Positions 1-12,157 are shown, numbered from the stretch's first letter. The stretch: 64,000 nt of DNA from Mycobacterium vicinigordonae (GCF_013466425.1 NZ_CP059165.1:1116001-1180000); one strand, 5' to 3'. The notes: generated by a model not told the origin, from the letters alone. Translations and numbers: made by a program.

Positions 1-374
1 TCTACCCGCTGACGCGTCAGGACCTGGTCAATTACGCCGGTGTCTCGGGTGACCTCAACCCGATCCACTGGGACGACGAGATCGCCAAGATGGTTGGGCT
101 GGACACCGCGATCGCCCACGGCATGCTGACCATGGGAATCGGGGGCGGTTATGTCACCTCGTGGGTCGGCGATCCCGGCGCGGTGACCGAGTACAACGTG
201 CGCTTCACCGCGATCGTCCCGGTGCCAAACGACGGCAAGGGCGCCGAGCTGGTGTTCAGCGGCCGGGTGAAGTCCGTGGACCCGGAGAGCAAGTCCGTGA
301 CAATCGCGCTGACGGCTACCACCGGCGGCAAGAAGATCTTCGGCCGGGCCATCGCCTCGGCGAAGCTGGCGTAG
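1..374 (+). CDS. hadB: HadB, (3R)-hydroxyacyl-ACP dehydratase subunit (5' partial)
   Basis: HadB is the catalytic hot-dog subunit of the HadAB and HadBC dehydratases that remove water from 3-hydroxyacyl-ACP in the FAS-II cycle making meromycolic acids. The reading frame is open from base 3 and ends at TAG 372-374, so about 123 codons are visible of a protein of about 142 residues; the start lies outside the window. The MaoC/hydratase-2 signature GDLNPIHWDD, with the catalytic Asp and His, is near the visible N-terminus. hadC begins 3 bases after the stop, so the two are translated from one message. Family and synteny agree well. Confidence 0.95.
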   Translation, partial: YPLTRQDLVNYAGVSGDLNPIHWDDEIAKMVGLDTAIAHGMLTMGIGGGYVTSWVGDPGAVTEYNVRFTAIVPVPNDGKGAELVFSGRVKSVDPESKSVTIALTATTGGKKIFGRAIASAKLA

Positions 375-377
375 CGG

Positions 378-878
378 ATGGCACTCAAAACCGACATCCG
401 TGGAATGACCTGGAAGTACCCGGACTATTTCGAGGTGGGGCGCGAGCAGGTTCGGCAATTCTCCCGCGCCATCAAGTGTGACCATGGGGCCTACTACGAC
501 GAAACCGCGGCCGCTGAAGCCGGCTACGACGCCATTCTGGCCCCGCTGACGTTTGTGTCGATCTTGGCGAAGTTGATCCAGGACGATTTCTTCCGCAACG
601 TCGACGTGGGCTTCGAGACTATGCAGATCGTGCAGGTCGACCAGAAATTCGTCTATCACAAGCAGATCAGGGTCGGCGACAAGCTGTACGGCAGCCTCCG
701 TATCGAATCCGTCGACGAGCGTTTCGGCGCCGACATCGTCGTCACGAAGAACTTCTGTCACAACCAGGACGGCGAGCTGGTTTTGGAGGCCTTCACCACC
801 TTGATGGGCCACGAAGGGGACAATTCGATCCAGCTCAGATGGGACAAGGAAAGCGGGCAGATCGTCAGGACTGCGTAA
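378..878 (+). CDS. hadC: HadC, (3R)-hydroxyacyl-ACP dehydratase subunit
   Basis: HadC is the non-catalytic substrate-binding partner of HadB in the HadBC dehydratase, which prefers long-chain FAS-II substrates late in meromycolate elongation. The product has 166 residues, the length I recall for Rv0637. The N-terminus resembles a hot-dog fold with the stretch VGREQVRQFSRAI, and the hydratase motif seen in HadB is degenerate here, as expected for this subunit. The ATG at 378 follows the hadB stop by 3 bases, indicating tight coupling. A tRNA gene lies 118 bases downstream. Confidence 0.93.
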   Translation: MALKTDIRGMTWKYPDYFEVGREQVRQFSRAIKCDHGAYYDETAAAEAGYDAILAPLTFVSILAKLIQDDFFRNVDVGFETMQIVQVDQKFVYHKQIRVGDKLYGSLRIESVDERFGADIVVTKNFCHNQDGELVLEAFTTLMGHEGDNSIQLRWDKESGQIVRTA

Positions 879-996
879 TTAGTATCTGGGTCCTGCGTCG
901 ATGTACACTCGGACCTCGGGTTTTCCCATTACCAGCGCGCTGTCCGTCGGTTCGCATCACCGCACGGGGAGCGCGCGAGTCATGTAAGCCCGCCGA

Positions 997-1069
<73 letters not shown>

Positions 1070-1194
1070 CTGAAGGCCGTAGGGCCTGAGGTGGAGCCGG
1101 GCCATGGTTGTGCCGTGCCATGGTGGACACTGGAAGATGTGGCCCACGAAAGTGGCACGGAGCGCGAAATAGCTAGCGAACGAAGGAGCATGCG

Positions 1195-1707
1195 GTGAGC
1201 GACGAAGGCGACGTTGCCGACGACGCCGCAAGCAACAGCGGTGAGACCGAGGACAACGGCGGTCGGACGGCCGTGGTGACCAAGGCGGTGACCCGACCGC
1301 AACGTCCGACCGGTAAACGGTCACGGCAGCGTGTGGAGGTCGACGACGACGCGTCGACGTCAGACGAGGAAACGTCGGCCGACGACTCCAAGCCCGGCAA
1401 GGTCTCCGCGACGAAGGGCGCCAAGAAAGACAAGAAGGGCGCTGCCAAGTCGTCGGCCAAAGCCAAGGCGGCCGTCAAGGACAAGAAGTCCAAGAAAGCC
1501 GGTTCGTCGAGCACGGTCAACCCTTTCGTCTTCGTCTACAACTACCTCAAGCAGGTTGTAGCCGAGATGCGCAAGGTGATTTGGCCCAACCGCAAGCAGA
1601 TGCTCACCTACACGTCGGTGGTGCTGGTGTTCCTGGCCTTCATGGTTGCGCTGGTAGGCGGCGCCGACCTGGGTCTGAGCAAGCTAGTGCTGCTGGTGTT
1701 CGGCTGA
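1195..1707 (+). CDS. secE: SecE, preprotein translocase subunit
   Basis: SecE is the small essential subunit of the SecYEG channel in the plasma membrane. The 170-residue product has a long, charged, low-complexity N-terminal tail (about 1-105, rich in Lys, Asp, Ser and Ala). A conserved amphipathic segment with [15 protein letters not shown] follows, then one C-terminal transmembrane helix (about 140-165). The long hydrophilic tail is usual in actinobacteria. The GTG start at 1195 is preceded by GGAG at 1185-1188. nusG follows after 26 bases, the common secE-nusG pairing. Confidence 0.95.
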   Translation: MSDEGDVADDAASNSGETEDNGGRTAVVTKAVTRPQRPTGKRSRQRVEVDDDASTSDEETSADDSKPGKVSATKGAKKDKKGAAKSSAKAKAAVKDKKSKKAGSSSTVNPFVFVYNYLKQVVAEMRKVIWPNRKQMLTYTSVVLVFLAFMVALVGGADLGLSKLVLLVFG

Positions 1708-1718
1708 GACAGAGATAG

Positions 1719-2513
<795 letters not shown>

Positions 2514-2555
2514 CCCATTGGGCACACAAATCACGGAAGGAACGTAGGACAACTC

Positions 2556-2987
2556 ATGGCCCCGAAGAAGAAGAAAGTCGTCGGGCTGATCAAGCTACAG
2601 ATCGTGGCAGGTCAGGCCAACCCTGCACCGCCCGTTGGCCCCGCACTCGGCCAGCACGGCGTCAACATCATGGAGTTCTGCAAGGCGTACAACGCCGCAA
2701 CAGAAGCTCAGCGCGGCAATGTCATCCCGGTGGAGATCACGGTCTACGAGGACCGCAGCTTCACCTTCGCGTTGAAGACCCCGCCCGCCGCCAAGCTGCT
2801 ACTCAAGGCTGCCGGCGTGGGCAAGGGTTCGGCGGAGCCGCACAAGACCAAAGTCGCCAAGGTCACCTGGGACCAGGTGCGTGAGATCGCCGAGACTAAG
2901 AAGACCGACCTCAACGCCAACGACATCGACGCTGCGGCAAAGATCATCGCCGGCACCGCCCGGTCGATGGGCATCACCGTCGAGTAG
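2556..2987 (+). CDS. rplK: 50S ribosomal protein L11
   Basis: L11 binds the GTPase-associated centre of 23S rRNA, where elongation factors and RelA-type stringent signals act. The 143-residue product has the N-terminal signature [20 protein letters not shown] and the C-terminal rRNA-binding domain ending in [11 protein letters not shown], the expected family length. It follows nusG by 42 bases, with AAGGAACG upstream of the ATG, and precedes rplA. The order secE-nusG-rplK-rplA is the classical bacterial cluster. Confidence 0.97.
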   Translation: MAPKKKKVVGLIKLQIVAGQANPAPPVGPALGQHGVNIMEFCKAYNAATEAQRGNVIPVEITVYEDRSFTFALKTPPAAKLLLKAAGVGKGSAEPHKTKVAKVTWDQVREIAETKKTDLNANDIDAAAKIIAGTARSMGITVE

Positions 2988-3063
2988 TACCCGCAACAAG
3001 GAAAGCGTGGGAGGGCCAGCTTCGGCCCGCTAACCACGAACCCAACACAGATTGGACATCAAA

Positions 3064-3774
3064 ATGAGCAAGACCAGCAAGGCATACCGCGCCGCCGCCG
3101 AGAAGGTGGACCGCAACACCCTTTACACCCCGTTGCAGGCGGCCAAGCTCGCCAAGGAGACCTCCTCGACCAAACAGGATGCGACCGTCGAGGTGGCGAT
3201 TCGCCTCGGCGTCGACCCGCGTAAGGCCGACCAGATGGTTCGCGGCACGGTGAACCTGCCGCACGGTACCGGCAAGACCGCGCGTGTCGCGGTGTTCGCG
3301 GTGGGCGAGAAGGCCGAACAGGCGCAGGCCGCGGGCGCGGACATCGTTGGCAGTGACGATCTGATCGAGAAGATCCAGGGTGGTTTCCTGGACTTCGACG
3401 CCGCGATCGCCACTCCGGACCAGATGGCCAAGGTCGGTCGGATCGCCCGGGTGCTGGGTCCCCGGGGCCTGATGCCCAACCCGAAGACCGGCACTGTCAC
3501 CCCCGACGTCGCCAAGGCCGTCGCCGACATCAAGGGCGGCAAGATCAACTTCCGCGTCGACAAGCAGGCGAATCTGCACTTCGTCATCGGTAAGGCGTCA
3601 TTCGACGAGAAGGCTCTGGCGGAGAACTACGGTGCCGCACTCGACGAGGTGCTGCGGCACAAGCCGTCGTCGTCCAAGGGGCGTTACCTCAAGAAGGTGA
3701 CGGTGTCGACGACCACGGGTCCGGGCATCCCGGTCGACCCGTCGATCACCCGCAACTTCAGCGCGGAGAGTTAG
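3064..3774 (+). CDS. rplA: 50S ribosomal protein L1
   Basis: L1 forms the mobile L1 stalk near the ribosomal E site and in many bacteria represses its own operon. The sequence carries the L1 signature around [20 protein letters not shown] (about 135-155) and ends [13 protein letters not shown] start at ATG 3064, giving [10 protein letters not shown] and 236 residues, because this matches the usual mycobacterial N-terminus; an in-frame TTG at 3052 would add four residues. A small GC hairpin (GGGCC/GGCCC, about 3013-3028) lies between rplK and rplA. Confidence 0.95.
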   Translation: MSKTSKAYRAAAEKVDRNTLYTPLQAAKLAKETSSTKQDATVEVAIRLGVDPRKADQMVRGTVNLPHGTGKTARVAVFAVGEKAEQAQAAGADIVGSDDLIEKIQGGFLDFDAAIATPDQMAKVGRIARVLGPRGLMPNPKTGTVTPDVAKAVADIKGGKINFRVDKQANLHFVIGKASFDEKALAENYGAALDEVLRHKPSSSKGRYLKKVTVSTTTGPGIPVDPSITRNFSAES

Positions 3775-3780
3775 CGAGCG

Positions 3781-3829
3781 ACGCCGATTCCGCGCGGCGA
3801 GAGTGACTCGTCCGACGAAGAATCGGCGT
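3781..3829. terminator. Inverted repeat between convergent rplA and ECF sigma gene
   Basis: ACGCCGATTC (3781-3790) and GAATCGGCGT (3820-3829) form a perfect 10-base-pair stem around a 29-base loop that itself contains GAGT/ACTC. It starts seven bases after the rplA stop and lies just before the end of the oppositely oriented sigma gene, so it could stop transcription from both sides. There is no clear T tract. Confidence 0.5.
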
Positions 3830-3844
3830 GTTCCGTCGTCATCT

Positions 3845-5083
3845 TCACGGCCGCCGCAGAGGGTGCGGGCCGCCGCATTCGACGACGCGACGCCTCAAAA
3901 AGTCGCGGCTCGGCTCGGAACCGTTGGACGCCAAGGCAATTCGATACCACTCGACGGCCTCACTGAAACGGCCGGCGCGCCGTAGCAGATCGGCCCGCAC
4001 CGGTGCCACCAGATTGGACCGGGCCAGCCGCGGATCATCGGCTACCTCCGCCAAGACAGCCAGCCCGGCGTCTGGGCCGTCGCGGAACCCGACCGCCAGG
4101 GCCCGGTTGACCGCCACTACTGGCGAATCGGTGAGTCCGCGCAACCGGTCATAGGCCGCGCAGATAGTCCGCCAGTCGGTCTGTTCCCACGACGCCGCAG
4201 TGGCGTGGGCCGCCGCGATCACCGCTTGCGGCAAATACGGACCGGTCGATCCCGCGGCTCGTCGCAACCGCTGCACGCCGCGGGCGATGCGACTGCGATC
4301 CCAGCGCCGACGGTCCTGCTCCTCGAGCGGGACCAGGCCCCCGGAGCCGTCCACGCGTGTCGTCCGGCGTGAATCGTGCAGCAGCATAAGGGCCGCCAGT
4401 GCATGGCACTCCGGCTCCTGTGGCATCAGCGCACACAGCTCCTCACCGAGCCGTACTCCCTCGTCGCACAGCTCGTCACGAATCGCCGACGGGCCGGCCG
4501 TCGACCAGTATCCCTCGGTGAACACCGAGTAGATGCAGCCCAGCACATGCGGAGTGCGTTCGGGCAGCAGCTCCGCCGGCGGCACCCGCAGCGGGATGTT
4601 GGCGTGCCGAACCTTGTTCTTGGCCCGCGTGATCCGCTGACCGACGGCACTCTCGGACTGCAGCAGTGCGCGCGCGATCTCCGCGACGGTCAATCCCGAC
4701 ACCAGTCGCAGCGTGAGCGCCAGCTGCGACTGGCGGTCCAGTGCCGGATGCGCGCAGGTGAACATCATCCGCAGCTCGTCATCCCGCACCGGCTGCGGAT
4801 CCCTGTCCTCGGTGCGCGCCCGGATGTCGTCCACCACGGCCGCCAATTCCTTTCCGGGACGGAGTGATTCACGACGCAGCCGATCTCGGGCGCGGTTGCG
4901 CGCCACCGTCACCAGCCAGGCGCCGGGACTATCCGGAATCCCGTCGCGCGGCCAAGCCCGAAGCGCCTCGGCGCACGCCTCCTGGACGGCGTCCTCGGCG
5001 AGGGTGAGGTCGCCGGACCACCGCGCGAGCGCGGCGACAGCGGGTCCCCACTCCCGCCGGAAGACACCGTCCAGGCCGGTCAC
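3845..5083 (-). CDS. ECF RNA polymerase sigma factor with C-terminal TPR-like extension (ECF42 type)
   Basis: This 412-residue protein has sigma-70 region 2 near the N-terminus (DLTLAEDAVQEACAEALRAW, about 25-45) and region 4 with a helix-turn-helix (LTVAEIARALLQSESAVGQR, about 130-150). A helical extension of about 200 residues follows, with PHVLGCIYSVFTEGYWST and ALAVLAEVADDPRL-like repeats. That layout, next to a DGPF/YCII gene, is typical of ECF42 sigma factors, where the extension is needed for activity. GTG start at 5083, nine bases after the partner's stop, so the pair is an operon. I recall no counterpart between rplA and mmaA4 in H37Rv. Confidence 0.88.
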   Translation of the reverse strand: MTGLDGVFRREWGPAVAALARWSGDLTLAEDAVQEACAEALRAWPRDGIPDSPGAWLVTVARNRARDRLRRESLRPGKELAAVVDDIRARTEDRDPQPVRDDELRMMFTCAHPALDRQSQLALTLRLVSGLTVAEIARALLQSESAVGQRITRAKNKVRHANIPLRVPPAELLPERTPHVLGCIYSVFTEGYWSTAGPSAIRDELCDEGVRLGEELCALMPQEPECHALAALMLLHDSRRTTRVDGSGGLVPLEEQDRRRWDRSRIARGVQRLRRAAGSTGPYLPQAVIAAAHATAASWEQTDWRTICAAYDRLRGLTDSPVVAVNRALAVGFRDGPDAGLAVLAEVADDPRLARSNLVAPVRADLLRRAGRFSEAVEWYRIALASNGSEPSRDFLRRRVVECGGPHPLRRP

Positions 5084-5092
5084 GCGGCTCGG

Positions 5093-5791
5093 TTACAGTC
5101 CCGAGATGCCGGCCAGGCGGCGCAACTCCACCGCGGACGCCGGGATCATCGACGCCACCTTCACGGCCTCGTCTCGATCGCCGGCGCACAAGAGGTACAT
5201 CCCGGTGGCGATTTCCGCGCCCTCGGCGAAAGGCCCGTCGGTGATCAGGGTTTCGCCGTTACGGACCCGCACGGTCGTCGCGGTGGACCGGTCGTGCAGC
5301 GCGGTGCCACCGATCACATGGTCGCCGGCGGCGGCCGCGAAGTCTTGGTGTTGGGCCGCCACCGCGTTCCACTCCGGAGTGCCTGGCGTGTGCGCGGACG
5401 CGGGCGGCTCCAGCAGCAGCGCAAGCCAGTCGGCACCGGAGACCTCACGCGACAGGTTGAGTGAGTGGACCACCGGCCACAATTCCACCGCCCCGAATTC
5501 GGCAACCGGGATCTCGCGCGCCAGCGCCAGGGCGTCGTCGAGGTTCTCCACCTCGAATAGGTAGTAACCGCAGGCGACCTCGGCGGACTCGGCGAACGGA
5601 CCGTCGGTGGTGATCGGCGCATCCTGTCCGCCGGTGATCCGCACCCCGGCCGCCGTCGGTGCCAGCGCGTCACCGGCCCGGATCGCCGGACCCGCCTTAG
5701 CGTGAAAATTCTGGAACGCTGCCATCGCGGCCGCGCCGTCGTCGGGCTGGCGGTCCTGCTCCTTGCTGATCAGTAAGGCCAAATACTGCAT
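5093..5791 (-). CDS. Tandem YCII/DGPF-domain protein
   Basis: The 232-residue product contains two YCII-related (DGPF) alpha-beta barrel domains, about 1-110 and 125-225, each with the hallmark TDGPFAE motif (TDGPFAESAE and TDGPFAEGAE). YCII-like domains carry conserved His/Asp pairs, but the substrates of DGPF proteins are unknown. Such proteins are nearly always encoded beside ECF42 sigma factors and are their targets. Here the gene is first in the two-gene unit. ATG 5791 is preceded by GGAGG at spacing 6. Upstream lie an ECF-like promoter and an inverted repeat. Confidence 0.88.
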   Translation of the reverse strand: MQYLALLISKEQDRQPDDGAAAMAAFQNFHAKAGPAIRAGDALAPTAAGVRITGGQDAPITTDGPFAESAEVACGYYLFEVENLDDALALAREIPVAEFGAVELWPVVHSLNLSREVSGADWLALLLEPPASAHTPGTPEWNAVAAQHQDFAAAAGDHVIGGTALHDRSTATTVRVRNGETLITDGPFAEGAEIATGMYLLCAGDRDEAVKVASMIPASAVELRRLAGISGL

Positions 5792-5813
5792 GTCGTTACC
5801 TCCGGCAGTGAGC

Positions 5814-5829
5814 GAAACCCTGGTGTTTC
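5814..5829. promoter_or_regulatory. Inverted repeat GAAAC-N6-GTTTC upstream of the YCII gene
   Basis: GAAAC (5814-5818) and GTTTC (5825-5829) form a palindrome 23-38 bases upstream of the YCII start. Extending outward, AGCGAAAC and GTTTCACT match at seven of eight positions. It lies downstream of the predicted ECF promoter, where a repressor or an mRNA hairpin could act. Confidence 0.35.
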
Positions 5830-5844
5830 ACTCTCTACCTGTCC

Positions 5845-5871
5845 GACGAACGGTACCCGCCTGATCCGACA
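5845..5871 (-). promoter_or_regulatory. Predicted ECF-type promoter for the YCII-sigma pair
   Basis: On the minus strand TGTCGG (5871-5866) is followed after 17 bases by CGTC (5848-5845). The predicted start would be near 5838, about 47 bases before the YCII ATG. ECF42 factors are reported to use a TGTCGA-like -35 element, so this fits an autoregulated promoter. Seen by eye only. Confidence 0.45.
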
Positions 5872-5875
5872 GCCG

Positions 5876-6772
5876 CTAAGCGGCAGCGCCGGGCTTGAGG
5901 TAGGTGACCAGGCTGCAATCAAGCATTTCGTCGTCGAAGTAGTGCTCACAACCGCGCAGGTACTTCATGTACCGGTCGTAGACCTCTTGCGAGGTCACCT
6001 TGATAGCTTCTTCTCGGTTGGACTCCAGCGTGTTGCCCCAAATGTGCAGCGTCTTGATGTAGTGCGAACGCAGCGAGACAGGTTCGGGGACAACAAAACC
6101 AGCCTTCTCGCCATGCTCGACCATCATCTCGGTGGTCGGCAGGCGGCCACCCGGAAATATCTCGGTGATGATGAATTTGATGAAGCGGACGGTCTCGAAG
6201 GTCAGCTTCTTGCCGCGCGCGTGCATGTTGTAGGGGTGGTAACTGACGCTGCTCTGGATCGTCATCCGGCCGTCGTCGGGCATGATGTCGAAGCAGCGCT
6301 TGAAGAAATCGTCGTAGTTTTCGTGCCCGAAATGTTCGAACGCCTCGATCGACACGATTCGGTCGACGGGTTCGTTGAAGTCTTCCCAGCCGTGCAGCAG
6401 CACCCGGCGTGACCGGTCGGTGTCGATCGCGTCCAGGATCTGCTGACTGCGGGCGTGCTGGTTCTTGGACAGCGTCAGGCCGATGACGTTGACGTCGTAC
6501 TTCTCGACGGCGCGCTTCATGGTGGTGCCCCACCCGCAGCCAATGTCCAGCAGCGTCATACCGGGCTTGAGGTCCAGTTGGTCCAGGTTCAGGTCAACCT
6601 TGGCGATCTGGGCTTCTTCCAGAGAGATATCCGGGGGCTCGAAATAGGCGCAACTGTAAGTCCGCGTCGGGTCCTGAAACAAGGCGAAGAACTCGTCGGA
6701 GACGTCGTAGTGCGCCTGGATGTCTTCGAACTGAGTTTTCTTCGTGACGACATCGTTCGGTTTCTCGGCCAT
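5876..6772 (-). CDS. mmaA4: MmaA4 (Hma), hydroxymycolate synthase
   Basis: MmaA4 is the SAM-dependent methyltransferase that adds a methyl and a hydroxyl across the distal double bond of meromycolate, the branch point to methoxy- and ketomycolates. The SAM-binding motif [15 protein letters not shown] and the family motifs [27 protein letters not shown] and [14 protein letters not shown] are present. The C-terminus YLKPGAAA is the one I recall for H37Rv MmaA4. I start at ATG 6772 (MAEKPNDVV, 298 residues); AGGAG at 6790-6786 lies 13 bases upstream. Upstream in-frame starts would add residues unlike the family. It is last of four minus-strand paralogues. Confidence 0.93.
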   Translation of the reverse strand: MAEKPNDVVTKKTQFEDIQAHYDVSDEFFALFQDPTRTYSCAYFEPPDISLEEAQIAKVDLNLDQLDLKPGMTLLDIGCGWGTTMKRAVEKYDVNVIGLTLSKNQHARSQQILDAIDTDRSRRVLLHGWEDFNEPVDRIVSIEAFEHFGHENYDDFFKRCFDIMPDDGRMTIQSSVSYHPYNMHARGKKLTFETVRFIKFIITEIFPGGRLPTTEMMVEHGEKAGFVVPEPVSLRSHYIKTLHIWGNTLESNREEAIKVTSQEVYDRYMKYLRGCEHYFDDEMLDCSLVTYLKPGAAA

Positions 6773-6918
6773 TAGCGGTGGTGTTCTCCTGGATGATGTG
6801 GCATTGACTCGCCGCGCGCACACGCCGCACGTCATTGACGTGCAACCATACCCGATCTAACGGGGCAGCCGACCGGCTCGGGGCTGCGGTCGGGTGCCCG
6901 TCTGTGACACCGGAAAGT

Positions 6919-7800
6919 CTACTTCTGCAGGGTGAAGTGGTGGCAGTCGATGTAGCCGATCCGGAACGACTCGGCGGAGCCGGTCAGATACTTCATGTAC
7001 CGGTCATAGATTTCCTCGGACTGGATCTCGATGGCCGCTTCCCGGTTCGCGGCGAGGGCTTCGGCCCACAGGTCCAGCGTCCGGGCAAAGTGAAGTTGCA
7101 GCGACTCCACATGGGTCACCGAGAAGCCGGCCTTGGTCGCGTGCTCTTGCACTTTCTCGATCGACGGCAGCCGGCCACCAGGGAAGATGTCGGTGACGAT
7201 GAACTTGATGAACCGAGCCATCTCGAACGTGACAGGCATGCCCCGCTCGACAATCTGGCCGCCGGTCAAGCCGGTGATCGAGTGCAGCAACATCACCCCG
7301 TCTGCCGGCAGAGCGTTGTAGACGAACTTGAAGAAGTCGTCGTAGCGCTGGAAACCAAAGTGCTCCAACGCCTCAATGGTGATGATCCGGTCCACCTGCC
7401 CGTTGAAATCCGCCCAGTCGCTCAGCAGCACCTGATGTGTGCGGGTGGTATCGACCTGGTCGAGCAGTTGCTCGCAGTAGGCGTGCTGATTCTTGGAGAG
7501 AGTCAGCCCAATGACGTTGACGTCGTACTTCTCCAGGGCCCGCTTCATAGTCGAACCCCACCCGCAGCCGACATCGAGCAAGGTCATCCCGGGCTCGAGT
7601 CCCAGCTTGCCCAGCGCCAGATCCAGCTTGGCGATCTGGGCTTCCTCCAACGTCATGTCCTCGCGCTGGAAATAGGCGCAGCTGTACGTCCGGGTTGGAT
7701 CGGTGAACAGCTCGAAGAATTCGTTGGATATGTCGTAGTGCGCCTGGACGTCGTCGTTGTTCTCTCGTCTACTCCGGGCGCGAGTCAAGTTGTTAGACAT
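6919..7800 (-). CDS. mmaA3: MmaA3, methoxymycolate O-methyltransferase
   Basis: MmaA3 methylates the hydroxyl made by MmaA4, giving methoxymycolic acids. The 293-residue product equals the length I recall for H37Rv and keeps the N-terminal layout MSNNLTRARS before the core. Motifs: [52 protein letters not shown] and [14 protein letters not shown]. Gly98, whose change to Asp is the reported lesion abolishing methoxymycolates in late BCG strains, is intact (DVNVIGLT). It is separated from its neighbours by gaps of about 140 bases, so each paralogue may have its own start signals. Confidence 0.9.
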   Translation of the reverse strand: MSNNLTRARSRRENNDDVQAHYDISNEFFELFTDPTRTYSCAYFQREDMTLEEAQIAKLDLALGKLGLEPGMTLLDVGCGWGSTMKRALEKYDVNVIGLTLSKNQHAYCEQLLDQVDTTRTHQVLLSDWADFNGQVDRIITIEALEHFGFQRYDDFFKFVYNALPADGVMLLHSITGLTGGQIVERGMPVTFEMARFIKFIVTDIFPGGRLPSIEKVQEHATKAGFSVTHVESLQLHFARTLDLWAEALAANREAAIEIQSEEIYDRYMKYLTGSAESFRIGYIDCHHFTLQK

Positions 7801-7943
7801 TCGTCCTCCCGATGGGACTGACCATCCCCCCGCGAGGTGGCCATCCCCGGCACCCTACACGCGCGAGGGGGCAACCTTCGCATCTGACGGCCGCGGTTGC
7901 CGGAATTTTTGCAGAGTGAGTGAGCAGACGTCACTTCGGTCCC

Positions 7944-8807
7944 TTACTTTTCTAGCGTGAATTGATTGACGTCGATGTATCCCACCCGGAACGCATCGGC
8001 ACAACCGGTCAGGTACTTCATGTACCGCTCGTAGACCTCTTCGGACTGCACCTTGATGGCCTCGTCCCGATGCGCCTCAAGCGCCTCGGCCCAGAGGTCG
8101 AGGGTCCGGGCGTAGTGCGGTTGCAGCGATTGGCGGCGGGTTAGCTTGAAGCCCGCCTTTGACGAATGCTCCTCGACCTTTTCGATCGACGGCAGCCGGC
8201 CGCCGGGGAAGATCTCGGTCACGATGAACTTGATGAAGCGGGCCATCTCGAACGTCAGCGGCATGCCCCGCTCGATCATCTGGTCCGGAATCAACGCGGT
8301 GATGGTGTGCAGCAGCATCACGCCGTCATCGGGCAGGACCCTGGCGGCCAGCGCGAAGAAGTCGTCGTAGCGGTCGAAGCCGAAGTGCTCGAATGCGCCG
8401 ATTGACACGATGCGGTCGACGGGCTCGTCGAACTGCTCCCAGCCTTCCAGTAGCACCCGCTTGGTTCGCGGCGAGTCCAGCTCGTCGAACGACTTCTGGA
8501 CGTGAGTGGCCTGGTTCTTCGATAGCGTCAGGCCCACGACATTCACGTCGTACTTCTCGATCGCGCGGCGCATGGTGGCGCCCCAGCCGCAGCCGACATC
8601 GAGCAGCGTCATTCCAGGCTGAAGCCCCAGCTTGCCCAGGGCCAGGTCGATTTTGGCGATCTGGGCTTCCTCCAGGGTCATGTCGTCGCGCTCGAAGTAG
8701 GCGCAGCTGTATGTCTGGGTCGGGTCCAGGAAGAGCCGGAAGAAGTCGTCGGAGAGGTCGTAATGCGCTTGCACGTCGTCGAAGTGCGGCCTCAGCTTCT
8801 GAGCCAT
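7944..8807 (-). CDS. mmaA2: MmaA2, mycolic acid cyclopropane synthase
   Basis: MmaA2 makes the distal cis-cyclopropane of alpha-mycolates (and the proximal one of methoxymycolates in some strains). The 287-residue product from ATG 8807 ([11 protein letters not shown]) matches the family length. It shows [49 protein letters not shown] and the C-terminus [12 protein letters not shown]. The core motif reads [17 protein letters not shown], with Gly137 where MmaA3, MmaA4 and MmaA1 have Glu; I recall the same Gly in H37Rv MmaA2. A longer in-frame start exists but adds a non-conserved tail. Confidence 0.9.
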   Translation of the reverse strand: MAQKLRPHFDDVQAHYDLSDDFFRLFLDPTQTYSCAYFERDDMTLEEAQIAKIDLALGKLGLQPGMTLLDVGCGWGATMRRAIEKYDVNVVGLTLSKNQATHVQKSFDELDSPRTKRVLLEGWEQFDEPVDRIVSIGAFEHFGFDRYDDFFALAARVLPDDGVMLLHTITALIPDQMIERGMPLTFEMARFIKFIVTEIFPGGRLPSIEKVEEHSSKAGFKLTRRQSLQPHYARTLDLWAEALEAHRDEAIKVQSEEVYERYMKYLTGCADAFRVGYIDVNQFTLEK

Positions 8808-8958
8808 GATGTATTGCCTTTCCGGAACCCCAGAAGGCCCCACGATCACATGTCCAATTTGTGCGTTACCCCCCGGCACATGCCCGAGGCATCTTATCGA
8901 ACCTGACGCCGCATCGCTAAACCATCGCAGCGTCTTACCAGGTGAAAGGGGGTGAGCG

Positions 8959-10807
<1,849 letters not shown>

Positions 10808-10810
10808 GGC

Positions 10811-12157
10811 TCAGACCTCGACGTCGGATTGGTGCTCGCGGCTGACCTCAACCATGAAGTTGGCGAAGTAGCCGGTCAGCTGCGGGTCAGACATCATCTG
10901 CCACTTCGGCGCCAGCAGCTTCATGTACCGCTCCACGTAGAGGAACTGCTTGCCGATCAGCACCAACTCCCGCGGCAACTTGACGTCGTAGGCGTCGGCC
11001 AGCGCCGACAGTTGGCGGCCGATGTCGGCATACGACATATCGCCCAGCGACTGCATGGTCAGCGGGGTGGCGAACTTCTCTAGATCCTTGGCGGCCTGCG
11101 CCTCGGGCTTCATGGTCCCGACCGCGCCCATCAGCACGACGATCTTGCCGGCCGCGGCGTGGTCCTTCTTCACCAGCAGCGCATACACCAGCTCGCGAAG
11201 CAACCAGCGGGTGCGCGGGTCGATGCGGCCCATGATGCCGAAGTCGAAAAAAACGATGCGGCCTTCGTCGTCGACGTAAAGGTTGCCCGCATGCAGGTCG
11301 CCGTGGAACAGCCCGTGCCGAAGCCCGCCCTCGAACACGCTGAACAGCAGGGCTTTGACCAGCTCGGTGCCGTCGAATCCCGCCTTGCGGATCTCGGCGA
11401 CATTGTCGATGCGGATGCCCTGCACCCGCTCCATCGTCAGCACTCGTTCGCTGGTGAAGTTCCAGTGCACCTGCGGCACCCGGATGTTCTTGCCCAGCGG
11501 TGACGAATGCAGGTGCGAGACCCAGGCGTCCATCGACTGTGCTTCCAGACGGAAGTCCAGCTCCTCGGCCAAGTTGTCGGCGAAGTCGGCGACTACATCC
11601 TGTGCCGAAAGCCGGCGGCCCAGTTTGGCCAGTTCGACGGCCTGGGCGAAGCGTTGCAGGATCTGCAGGTCCGCGGCAACCCGACGGCGAATGCCCGGCC
11701 GCTGGATCTTGACGACGACTTCCTCGCCGGTCTTGAGGGTCGCGTAGTGCACCTGAGCGATCGACGCCGACGCGAACGGCTCCTCGTCGAAGGACGCGAA
11801 CAGGTTGGCGGGATGGTCGCCGAGTTCCTCGACGAACAAACGGTGCACCTCGTCTGTGTCGGCCGGCGGCACCCGGTCGAGCAGGGTGCGGAATTCGCGC
11901 GACAGCGATTCGCCGAACGCCCCTGGGCTCGACGCGATGATCTGTCCGAACTTCACATACGTGGGGCCGAGATCGGCGAAGGTCTGCGGGATCTCCTTGA
12001 TGATTTTCTGCTGCCAGGGGCCCTTGCCCGGCAGCTTGGTGACCACGCGCGCGGCGGTGCGGGTGACCTGCCAACCGGTGACGGCAACCCGGGCCGCCTC
12101 GACCGGCAACGGCACCCGGTCGAGCCTGGCGACATCGCGGTGTTTGGTGGAACTCAT
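10811..12157 (-). CDS. UbiB/ABC1 (ADCK) family atypical kinase
   Basis: This is an ABC1/UbiB atypical kinase-like protein, syntenic with Rv0647c. The family includes ATPases supporting lipid or quinone metabolism, but the mycobacterial role is unknown. It has the family's KxGQ motif (YVKFGQIIASSPGAF), an Ala-rich nucleotide loop (ASASIAQVHYA), invariant Lys in VVKIQRPGI, HGDLHAGNLYV and FFDFGIMG. I start at ATG 12157 (MSSTKHRDV, 448 residues). A TTG at 12277 would give 488 residues, but its extra 40 codons have poor GC bias at third positions and cover one of two RNA hairpins, so I think they are not coding. Confidence 0.85.
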   Translation of the reverse strand: MSSTKHRDVARLDRVPLPVEAARVAVTGWQVTRTAARVVTKLPGKGPWQQKIIKEIPQTFADLGPTYVKFGQIIASSPGAFGESLSREFRTLLDRVPPADTDEVHRLFVEELGDHPANLFASFDEEPFASASIAQVHYATLKTGEEVVVKIQRPGIRRRVAADLQILQRFAQAVELAKLGRRLSAQDVVADFADNLAEELDFRLEAQSMDAWVSHLHSSPLGKNIRVPQVHWNFTSERVLTMERVQGIRIDNVAEIRKAGFDGTELVKALLFSVFEGGLRHGLFHGDLHAGNLYVDDEGRIVFFDFGIMGRIDPRTRWLLRELVYALLVKKDHAAAGKIVVLMGAVGTMKPEAQAAKDLEKFATPLTMQSLGDMSYADIGRQLSALADAYDVKLPRELVLIGKQFLYVERYMKLLAPKWQMMSDPQLTGYFANFMVEVSREHQSDVEV

